From Deinandra increscens subsp. villosa (Eukaryota > Streptophyta > Magnoliopsida > Asterales > Asteraceae), in NCBI GenBank assembly GCA_039602395.1, contig JBCNJP010000006.1, forward strand, positions 59,146,429-59,210,428: a DNA stretch of 64,000 nucleotides. The letters are read 5' to 3'. The stretch's first letter is position 1; each line of letters begins with the position of its first letter. This document shows, piece after piece, positions 55,042 to 64,000 of the stretch. Both the position numbers and the translations under genes were made by a program. The notes under the pieces were generated by a model. The model was given only the letters and a program-made list of their open reading frames with translations. It was not told the origin of the DNA and ran no database searches.

Positions 55042-58000
55042 ATTACTGATGGTGATAGACCATCCACTTCTGCCACTCTTGTTAGCAAATTAGATGCTAG
55101 TGATCCTCTGTATCTTCATGCCAGTGATTCAAGTCACTTAACCATTGTGAGTATAAAATTAAAAGGATCTGAAAATTACACTTTATGGGCCAATGCTATG
55201 AAACTTGCTCTACAAGTTAAAAACAAGTATGGATTTATAGATGGCACCTGTGAGAAATCTACTGATGATGAAATCTTGAAAAAACAATGGGATAGGTGCA
55301 ATTCAATTGTTTTGACTTGGATCCTAAATTCTGTGAGTGAAGATTTGTATTTAGGTCATGTTTACTCAAATTTGGCCTCTGAAGTGTGGAAAGAATTAAA
55401 GGATACTTATGATAAAATAGATGGGTCAGTTGTGTTTGATTTGTATCTATAAAATAAATGCCTTTACACAGAGTGGTATGTCTGTAACTGAATACTATCA
55501 TAAACTTAACATGATGTGGAAGCAACTTGATCAAATTTTACAAATACCAACCTGTACTTGTGATGCCTCTAAGAAATATAATGATTTCTCTCATTTAATC
55601 AAGCTAATGCAATTCTTGATGGGATTGGATGGAAGTTATCAATCTGTTAGGACTAATTTGTTAATTCAAACAGAGTTGCCTTCTGTTAAGGAAGCTTTCT
55701 CTGTTTTGTCCAGAGAAGAGTCTCATAGGAATTATGGAAATTCAAAAAACCAGAATAGCTCTATGGGATTTGTTTCTAAGGCAAACAATTTTTTTGATAA
55801 CAAGAAAAAGCTTGTCAGAACTCCTAATCCAAATCTAAAATGTACTCATTGTGATAAGGTGGGACATACCGTTGAAAAATGTTTTGAAATTATTGGGTAT
55901 CCACCTTGGATGAAACCTAGGGGTGGTCAGTCTAAGAGGGTCAATACTTGTACAACAAAGAATGGTGTTGATTCTGCTGATAATCATGGTTTTAATCCTG
56001 TTAGTACACTTACAGCTGAACAAATGTCTAAACTTTTGAGCTTGCTATCTGAAAAGAGTCATGAGGGGTCATCAAGTGGTCATGTTTCAGGTAGAGGTTT
56101 TTCTTCTACTTGTTTGTGTCCTAGAGTATATACCTTTTCCAGTCAACAACCTTTTAAGGGAAAAAATGGGTGGATTATTGATTCTGGGGCAAATCAACAT
56201 ATGGTCATGACTGATGAGAATTTGATAAATGTTATGGATGTTTCTGAATACAATATAACTGTTAAACACCCTAATGGAACTAGTGCTACTGTTACTAAAA
56301 TTGGAGATTTAAGGCTATATGACAAAGTTACTTTGTATGATGTGTTTGTCATGCCTGCTTATTGTGTTAATCTGATCTCTGTGTTTAAACTTGCTAGAGA
56401 TAGTAAACTGACTGTTAAATTTGATGAACATTTCTGTTATATTCAGGATTTGTTAACCAAGAATGTCCTGGTGACTGGTAGACAATTTGATGGTTTATAT
56501 GTGTGTGGTGAGTCAGGTGTGGCTCTTTGTGTGTCGTTGTAATAGTAGTAAGGCTGATAATTTTTTGGCATGCTAGAATGGGACACCCCTCTGAAATGGC
56601 TCTCAAAATTCTAAAATTGCATTTTAAAATTGGTGTTCAAGATGCTACAGAACCTTGTGATGTGTGTCATAGAGCTAAACAGCATAGAGAACCGTTTCCT
56701 ATAAGTGATCATAAAAGCAATCAGTTAGGTGAGTTGGTTCATTTAGATGTATGGGGACCTTATAAAACTCAGAGCAGAGAAGGATATAAATATTTTTTTA
56801 ACTATTGTTGATGATTACTCAAGGGCTGTTTGGATTTTTCTTTTAAAACACAAAGATGAAGTTTTTTGTAATATTCAATTATTCTGTAGTCTTCTTGAAA
56901 CACAATTTAATAAAAGGGTCAAAATTTTCCGAAGTGACAATGGTACTGAATTTGTTAATAGACAGGTCACTGATTTTTTGCAAAAGAAAGGTATTATTCA
57001 TCAAACTTCGTGTGCCTATACTCCTCAACAAAATGGTATTGTTGAGAGGAAGCATAGGCATTTATTGAATGTTGCTAGAGCTTTACTTTTTCAGAGTAAG
57101 GTGCCCCTTAGGTTTTGGAGTGAGTGTGTATTGACTGCTGCATACCTGATTAATCGAACTCCTTCTTCTGTTTTAGGTGGCAAGACTCCTTATGAGTTAG
57201 TTTATGGCTTCAAACCTTCACTAAGTCACCTTAGAATTTTTGGTTGCCTTTGCTTTAGTACAGTTTTGAATAATACAAATAAGTTTAGCTCTCATGCTGA
57301 GAAGTGTGTTTTTATTGGTTATTCTAATTCAAAAAAGGGTTACAAATTGTGGAGTCTTGATAATAAACAAATAGTTTTTTCCAGAGATGTCAGGTTTTAT
57401 GAGTCCATTTTTCCTTTTAAAATTCACATTGAATCAAATGTTTTGGATGAACAACTGGTTTCTGATTGAGAAACCATCAAGTTTTTTTGATCTGTATGAT
57501 TCAAGTGGTTTTCCAAATTCTAATGGTGACGGTGGTCCCAATGATGAGAATACTAATATTGATAAACCTCATCATGGACTTCAGTCACCGCGGGTGTCCT
57601 CTGAGTCTACTGCAGGGGGGGGGCAGATAATGGTAAAACTGTTTTACCCAGTAGCTCAGGTTCACCTTCAGGAAGGGCTGAGGGTGATGATGGTTCTGAT
57701 AAGACTGCTGAAACTGTTGCTGAAACTGTTGGTCAGATTACAAAACAAACAGTTATGTCTGAGGGATGTGATGTCAGTTCACAAACCCCATCTGTCACTT
57801 TTAGAACGAGGTCTGGTAGAGTCTCAAGTTTACCTAAAAATTTGAATGATTTTGTAGTTGAGGGTAAAGTTAAGTATGGTCTTGAAAAGGTTGTAAATTA
57901 CTCAAATCTGTCATGTGAAAATAGGTGTTTTGTCACACTCTTAAATAAAAGTTGTGAACCTAAGAATTTTTTTGAAGCTGCTAAAGATCCAAATTGGGTT

Positions 58001-59515
58001 GCAGCCATGAATGATGAGATTGAGGCTTTACATAGGAATAATACTTGGACTCTTGTAGATTTGCCTAAGCATAGAAAACCGATAGGATGTAAATGGATCT
58101 ATAAAATTAAATACAAGTCATCAGGGGAAATATAAAGGTTCAAGGCTAGGTTAGTTGCAAAAGGATATAGCCAGAAAGAGGGCATTGATTATGATGAGAC
58201 TTTTTCACCTGTGGTGAAAATGGTTACTGTTAGATGCATTTTAACTGTTGCTATATCTAATGGGTGGCCCTTATTTCAATTAGATGTCAATAATGCATTT
58301 CTGTATGGGAACTTAAATGAAGAAGTTTATATGACATTGCCTCAAGGTTATTACTCTAGTAATGAGACTAAAGTTTGTAAGTTAAACAAGTCTTTGTATG
58401 GGTTAAAACAAGCCCCTAGAATGTGGTATGAAAGACTTATTGAGGTGTTGTATGATCTTAAGTTTGTTCAAAGTAAATGTGATCATTCTTTGTTTACTAT
58501 GTCATTCAAAAATGTTTTTGTTATATTACTTGTGTATGTGGATGATATTGTCATTACTGGGAATAATATAACAGAAATAGAAAATGTTAAAAGTGCTTTA
58601 AATTCAAAATTTAAAATTAAGGATCTTGGTAATCTTAAATATTTCTTAGGGATTGAAGTGATTCCTGTTGATAATGGTTTGTGTCTTTCCCAAAGGAAGT
58701 ATTGTCTTGAGTTGTTGATTGAATTTGGTATGTCTGGTAGCAAACCTGTTAATTGTCCAATTGAGCAAAATTATGTGCTTTCCAATTTTTGTGCTAGAAC
58801 TAATACAGTTTTAAGTAACATAACGGGTTATAAAAAACTCATTGGAAAATTAATATACTTGTCACATACTAGACCAGATATTGCATACTCTGTGCATTTT
58901 TTAAGTCAGTTTATGCATCAGCCTACTTCAGCTCATCTTCAAATTGCATTGAGACTACTTAGGTATCTTAAAAAGGCTCCTGGTATGGGTATTCTTGTTA
59001 CCAAAGGGAGTTTGAATGATATTAGAGTCTTTACTGATGCTGACTGGGCTAAATGTTTGCAAACTAGGAAATCTGTAACTGGTTTCTGTGTTTTTTTGGG
59101 TAACACTTTGATTTCCTGGAAAAGCAAAAAACAAAGCACTATTTCCAGGTCTACAGCAGAAGCTGAGTATAGGGCTATGTGTGCTGGTACTTGTGAAATT
59201 ATGTGGCTTATAAATTTGTTGAGTGAACTTAATATAATTGTCAAATTACCTGTTCCTCTTATGTGTGACAATACTGCTGCTATTTCCATATCTGCAAATC
59301 CTGTGTTTCATGATCGCACAAAACACTTTGAACTTGATTTGTATTTTTTACATGATCAAGTTATGAAAGGATGCATTAAAACTGTAGGTGTTAGTACAAA
59401 AAACCAGTTGGCAGACTTGTTTACCAAAGGTTTAATGATTCAACAACATGAAGATTTTTGTTCTAGACTTAATATGCATGATGTTTTTAGCAATAAAACT
59501 GAGGGGGGATGTTAA
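55042..59515 (+). pseudogene. Copia Gag-Pol pseudogene
   Basis: Colinear with copy 1 over its whole length. The start codon has become ATT (55042). Open pieces in changing frames carry Gag (55147-55452), zinc knuckle CTHCDKVGHTVEKC and protease WIIDSGANQHM (55421-56542), integrase (56527-57469: HLDVWGPY, FRSDNGTEF, NGIVERKH), RT (58211-59515: LDVNNAFLYGNL, YVDDIVITG) and RNase H (FTDADWAKC, RTKHFELD). Several breaks are extra T in T6-T7 runs (about 56562, 56795, 57487). Others are stops (about 57467, 58133) and the G9 tract. The C-terminal end to SNKTEGGC is intact. Confidence 0.92.
57615..57623 (+). other. G9 tract at the integrase-RT frame change, Copia copy 2
   Basis: Frame before: GCA GGG GGG GGG CAG. 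A -1 shift gives the frame that leads to reverse transcriptase, the same direction as at the G6 tract of copy 1. Confidence 0.6.
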
Positions 59516-59983
59516 AAATATAGAGTGTTATATTTTTTATGTTCTTTGTGGTCCAGTTTTATTGATTTGTGTTTGTGGGCTTGTGCAGGTGCCTTGGGCC
59601 TGTTGGCCCTTGGCCCAGGAAGCTGTTGTAAAGAGGAGAGTTCTGTTCGAGCTGTTAAAGTCTGTTCGAGTTGTTGGAGCTCCGGAGATATAAAATAAAT
59701 GTGGTGCTTCTGTTAGGGTTAAGAGAACACATATTTTCTCGTCTCTTCTTCACTGTTCTAGGGTTTCTCAGAGATTCATCGGCTCTTGATGAATCTCATA
59801 ACCTGTTAGTTCGTAGTGATAGTTTTTCTTGGTGTTGAAAGTCATCTGAATCATTGTGTTGATGATTATCTTGTATATTTGTGGTCAGATCTTTAGAGTT
59901 TGAAAGATCTGTTGTTTGTTTCAAGTCGCGATTGTAAACTTCGTGTTCTAGTGTTAATCGTTCGTTATACCATTTTTCTGACA
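59510..59983 (+). repeat. 3' LTR of Copia copy 2
   Basis: 474 bp, TGTTAAAAATATAGAG to TTTCTGACA, directly after a GAGGGGGGA purine tract. Confidence 0.93.
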
Positions 59984-60034
59984 GAGGGACTGAGGTTTCT
60001 GATTCGTGAGTTTATGCAAATGATATTTGCATAT

Positions 60035-60838
60035 CATTGAAGGAGATTGATGGTCATTGAAGGCAATTGATGGTGCAAATGGAAACCGACGGTTGATGGT
60101 GATGATCGGTTTCGATTGAACATCCGTTTCTTGAATTCACGTTGCAAATAAACCCACTTTTGGGTTTTGGCAGAACTAGCCCCTCAAAATTTTCCATTAT
60201 AGATGCAGGGTTATGGCTAAATACAGAAACGGTCCTCCATATTTTATTAAGTAGGATTAGGTTTAGGAAATGACAGAATGGGTCCCTTAAGTTATAAAAG
60301 ATAACGGAACGCTAACAAGGTTAACGGAAGGAACAAATAAACGAGGAACGTCAAAATATACTATTCGTCTAACGATAGTAGGAAAATATACGTCTCGTTT
60401 TGCAAAATAAGTTATGGAGTATAACTCTACAATTATATATTTAAGATCACATAAAATCATAACTTTCATATTTAAATCACATAAAATCATAGGTTTTTAA
60501 ATCCATAACTTCTATGTATTTAAGGTACACAAATTTATAAATAATGAATTGTAATTAAGATCCTTTAAAATCATAACTCCTATATAATCAAATGATTAAA
60601 ACCTTTTAATCACACAAAAATAAAAATATCATTAAATTATATATGTATATATTATAATTCCACAATTAACATAGAATTTCAATCGTTTAATTTTCCGTGC
60701 ATGCTCGTAGTGATTGATCACACAAAACCCTAATTTGCTAAAGTCAACGCAGATAAGCACACAAATGTTCACACAACATTTAATACGTTTTACGTTCAGT
60801 TAATGTCGGAAATCGACCTGAAAAGTCGGATTGTCACA
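60035..60838 (-). repeat. 5' LTR of the Gypsy element, right LTR part 2
   Basis: Matches 45753-46556; followed by target duplication TAAGA. Confidence 0.92.
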
Positions 60839-60843
60839 TAAGA

Positions 60844-61640
60844 CCTATATTTTTTTTCGGTGGTTAGTGTTGGAGTGGGGGTCATCTTTAGGTTTGTGAC
60901 ACGTAACTAAGATCAATCCAAATTTTCGTACATATTCTAATAGTGATTAAAGATTATTTTTCTACAACAACTTTATTTTTAAATGGGTCCTTTAGCGTCC
61001 CAAACCAAATAATATTTTGCTTACCTATGTATGGTTTCAACTTCCATACATAACATGGGTTTACATTATTGTAACAAACATAACAAAATTTTATATGTAT
61101 GTAAACAAGTGTTTACATTGATGTAAATTGGAGTTTACAATGAGATAACTAACATAACACGAGTTTACATTGATGTAACAAACATAACAAATGGTTACAT
61201 TGATGTAAACAAGTGTTTACACTGATGTAAAATGGATTTAACCTTGATAAAATGAACATAACAAGTCTTTACATTGATGTAGCAAACATAACAACGATTT
61301 ACATTGAAATATGAGAGGTTTTTTTTCTTTTTTTTGACAGACCTTAGGTGGGACAACCGTCCAGCTTATTGATGGACAACCATCAAACATATTAGTGGAT
61401 GATCGTTTGTCAAGTACTGTGAGATCAAGATGCTGTTTTTATAGTAAAACCTACATTTTATTGGTGGCTAGTGTTGGAGTGGGGGGTCATCTTTAGGTTT
61501 GTGACACGTAACTAAAAGTAATTCAAATTTTCTAATAATGATTAAAGATGATTTTTCTTTACCAATTTACTTTAAATGGGTCCTTTAGTGTTCCAAGACC
61601 AAATGATTTGGCTTACCTACGTATTTACCTCATCAAAAAG
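60844..61640. repeat. Tandem repeat units 2 (end), 3 and 4 (partial)
   Basis: GTGTTGGAGTGGGGGTCATC starts at 60867 and again (with GGGGGG) at 61471, a period of 604 bp. Unit 3 carries the TTTACATTGATGTAA sub-repeats. Unit 4 fades near 61640. Confidence 0.8.
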
Positions 61641-61756
61641 CAAATGATACAACTAATGTTCTTATATATACCATGAATATTGTCACTACAGTACACTATT
61701 TAGTTTTTTTTGTTGCCTGCTACAATGTTTTTTTAAATTTTTTTTTACGTCTCTAA

Positions 61757-62066
61757 GGCTATCCGTAATGGGGCTTGAAAGGGGCTTGAAATGGATTTTC
61801 GCGCCCCTTTAGCGCCCCTCTCACGCCCCCACCCATTACACCTGGGCGCTAAACATAGAAAAGAAGTCCGGGGCTTGAAAATTCTCACGCCTGGAAGGGG
61901 GCTTGAAAGGGAAGGATTAGGGGGGAGGATTAATGATGATGGGGCTTGAAAATGATTCCTCCCACTACACCACATTTAGTTTTCAAGCCCCTTGCCACGT
62001 AGGATGCCACATGGCGCTTCATGCCCAAGGGTGGGGCTTGAAAACCCATAACCACTACACATAGCC
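61757..62066. mobile_element. PIF/Harbinger-type MITE
   Basis: 310 bp between TAA duplications at 61754-61756 and 62067-62069. The ends GGCTATCCGTAATGG and the inverse ATGTGTAGTGG...ATAGCC match imperfectly. GGGGCTTGAAA recurs several times in both orientations. Confidence 0.8.
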
Positions 62067-62365
62067 TAACACATTAACGCATTTTGTTTTCTTTGTGTTT
62101 CCGTGACAACGCACGGGTCCTCAAAACCTAGTATTTGCTAGAATTATAAAGGTTTGCCCTTATTTTTTAAATCTTGGTATACAAAAAGTCATTAAAATAA
62201 ATGTTTAGTCAATAGATATGTTAGATCTTTCTAAACCAACAATTTTGCTCTTCTAGTGAATTACATTTTGTTTAAATAATTACTTTTCATTTGTCATCAT
62301 ATAATTAGTTGGATCTATAGTTTAACTTTATAAATGCACTAAATCTGATTAGTAGACCTAATAAT
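62067..62365. other. Gene-free AT-rich DNA
   Basis: No feature seen. Confidence 0.5.
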
Positions 62366-63848
62366 TGTAGGAAAATAGTTCGTAAATTTAAAATAAAATA
62401 AATACTTTATTTGGGTATAATTACAACAAATAAAATGAACCTATCTTATTGCAATATAATTGAAAGAAACTTGATCTACTCCTATTACAATTATAAAGAA
62501 ATTGAATAAACCTTACAAGGAAATGAGTAATAAATACAATACAAGGAATTAACTATTAAGGAATTAACTATTATAGTCACAAGAAATAAAACATGACAAA
62601 CAAAAGTGATAATGCATGGAACGATCAAACAGAATGTGGAGATGAGAAGATACTTGTTTAAAAAATAAGTTGACAAAAATAAATAAAGATTTATGAAAAC
62701 AGTTTGAAGAAATGACAAATATTGATAAAATGATTTCGGATTAACGAAAAGAAATAACGGAACCAGCGAAGGCTTCGGATCAAAACTCGGGTCCCTTAAA
62801 ACAAATTTCGGGTCTACCGAAGATCCGTTTTGTTTCCCAGAGTACAATCGCCAAACCCGAGTGTACGGCCGGGATAACTCTAAGCCCGAAATATGTTGAA
62901 TATCCTGAAGATCTTGACGAACATGATAATGGTTCTTGAGAGAAATAGAGAGTTGAGAAGAGAGACGAATTCTGTGAATTCTAATGTATTTTGCATCAAC
63001 CTATGATGCTGTATTTATAGTGATAGGAGCCTTGGAGAGCAATCAAAATAATTTGTGGTCAAAATTTCTATTAAACGTTTTTAATGCAAATTGATTTCTA
63101 ATTAACGCGGAATTACCTTAATTAGCTCAAAACGTGAAATGGTTGTCATTCCGGAAGAACTGATCTTCCGGTTCAACTTTCCGCTCCAACTTCATCCGGA
63201 GGAACTTCCGGTTTAACTTTTCGGAAGAACTTCTTCTGGTTCAATTTTCCGGAAGAACTCCATTCCGGCCCAACTTCTCCTGGAAGTCCCTATTTCTGAA
63301 GAACTGACTCCCCGCTTAACCCGCTTCTGCTCCAGCTCGTTTTTCAGGAAGAACTATCTTCCGGATGAACCCAAAAAAATAAGACGGTTCTCAAGCGGTG
63401 ATGTGAAGTGCAAAGTGCGCTATCAAAGCGCCACATTGCGCCCATTTGTCCATATGACGCGCGCGCATGCCTCAGGGTCCAATGGATGTCTCCTACTTAA
63501 GGAAACAATAGTTGGTAAGGTTCCTACCTTATAAACCACTTTTAGTCATCCCCCAACCAATGTGGGATGACTCCACATTCTATACTTATAATTTCTCTCT
63601 TATTTTTGTAGCTTTCACTGCTGTGAGACCTTAACTTTGAGCCTCGATATCTCATTCATAAGAGCTCGGTTTTGGACATGGTTCGGTGCATTGAAAATCC
63701 CTCACAACGTACTACACAAACCCAGAAAATAAAGATGCATTAACCGCAGTTACATGCATTTTATTTCCGTCCAAAGTTGGTGAAAAACTCATTTTCACAC
63801 TTAGTGAAAAAACACATTTTTCACTAGTTTTTCTCCCAAATTCCAACA
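62366..63848 (-). repeat. Solo LTR with perfect target duplication
   Basis: The minus strand starts TGTTGGAATTTGGGAG at 63848 and ends ...CCTACA at 62366. ATAAT flanks both sides (62361-62365 and 63849-63853), so 1,483 bp is one solo LTR. A TATA-like CTATAAATAC lies at about 63010-63020 with an A/C-rich transcript start region after it. A degenerate array of TTCCGGAAGAACT words fills 63145-63365. An inverted fragment of the same family is at 37146-37610. Confidence 0.85.
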
Positions 63849-63853
63849 ATAAT

Positions 63854-64000
63854 CATGATGTTTACCGAACACCTAAAATAATTGGAGATGATCACTGATA
63901 GAAAAAAAATTCTAAAAAGGGATACCCAAGGCGATAACACGAAAAGTGGTATGCGACGGTGGTGGCCATGGGTGCTGAGCATGGCAGAGATAAGGGAGAT
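63854..64000. other. Flank at the window end
   Basis: No feature supported. Confidence 0.5.

Larger units (their letters stand above)
53949..59983 (+). mobile_element. Copia LTR retrotransposon, copy 2 (decayed), nested in the Gypsy LTR
   Basis: The 3' LTR at 59510-59983 is complete (474 bp). The 5' LTR at 53949-54331 lacks its first 91 bp. The primer binding site is at 54332-54343 and the purine tract GAGGGGGGA at 59501-59509. It is the same family as Copia copy 1, judged by colinear proteins and similar LTR ends. The LTRs differ at 4 of about 383 shared positions. A 51-bp host sequence, not the usual 5 bp, is repeated on both sides (53893-53943 and 59984-60034), with 5 filler bases ACCAC at 53944-53948. 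Confidence 0.92.
43472..60838 (-). mobile_element. Gypsy chromovirus (Tekay/Del-like) with 3.1-kb LTRs
   Basis: The left LTR is 43472-46556. The right LTR is 51662-60838, interrupted by Copia copy 2. TG...CA ends and a perfect target duplication TAAGA at 43467-43471 and 60839-60843 define it. On the minus strand the primer binding site (TTGGTATCAGAGCCA-like, complement about 51643-51658) lies beside the right LTR and a purine tract (complement 46558-46575) beside the left LTR. Domain order Gag-protease-RT-RNase H-integrase-chromodomain is that of chromoviruses; the long LTRs fit the Tekay/Del clade. I count about 20 differences between LTRs over 3,085 bp, roughly 0.6%. Despite this youth the coding region is broken in several places. 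Confidence 0.92.

Noticed and set aside
61745..61975. 76-codon minus-strand frame
   Set aside because: It falls inside the MITE at 61757-62066 and reflects its repeated GGGGCTTGAAA words.

Overview
The window is nuclear DNA of a flowering plant. The evidence is two intron-bearing plant genes (a phospholipase D of the epsilon/alpha4 type and a FLX-like coiled-coil protein) embedded in AT-rich DNA that is mostly nested retrotransposons and small inverted-repeat DNA transposons. A eudicot is likely. The zinc-knuckle, coiled-coil Gag elements and the very long-LTR Gypsy element would fit a large repeat-rich genome such as a daisy-family species, but that lineage is my inference and nothing here proves it.

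Layout. 484-7741: Mutator-like inverted repeats enclosing a fragment of a LEA_2-type host gene, split by a complete non-autonomous LTR element (1259-7433) that encodes only a giant Gag-like protein. 9602-16171: a PIF/Harbinger-type inverted-repeat element split by a Copia element (9869-16096) whose two 514-bp LTRs look identical. 16172-23341: gene-free DNA with several small inverted-repeat elements. 23342-26869: PLD-epsilon-like gene, four exons, with a Mutator-type MITE in intron 1 and an apparent 1-bp frameshift in exon 2. 28385-28761: decayed duplicate of its last exon. 32967-34797: FLX-like gene (minus strand), probably with a 5'-UTR intron reaching about 36.7 kb. 37.1-43.5 kb: LTR fragments, a decayed relative of the first Gag-only element, and a roughly 600-bp tandem repeat. 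43472-60838: a Gypsy chromovirus (Tekay/Del-like, minus strand) with 3.1-kb LTRs, inserted into that tandem repeat; its right LTR is split by a second, decayed Copia copy (53949-59983). 60.8-62.1 kb: more tandem repeat and a PIF/Harbinger-type MITE. 62366-63848: a solo LTR with a perfect 5-bp target duplication.

The most unusual signals are RNA-like structures inside the LTR elements. (1) Three tandem stem-loop units with a conserved core, changing stems and GNRA-type tetraloops lie in the 3' non-coding part of the Gag-only element, and a fourth copy lies in its relative. (2) Five 35-bp-spaced hairpins with compensatory stem changes lie in each Gypsy LTR. (3) Two tRNA-like modules, each followed by a T run like a Pol III terminator, lie in each Gypsy LTR in sense orientation. 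Also notable: a G tract between integrase and reverse transcriptase that calls for the same -1 frame change in both Copia copies; 1.3 kb of conserved non-coding sequence shared by two elements with unrelated LTRs; and a repaired Copia edge that appears to carry 46 bp copied from across the insertion site.

Limits: everything was read by eye. Exon borders rest on reading frame, GT/AG sites and family knowledge. Several frameshifts lie in homopolymer runs and could be assembly errors.
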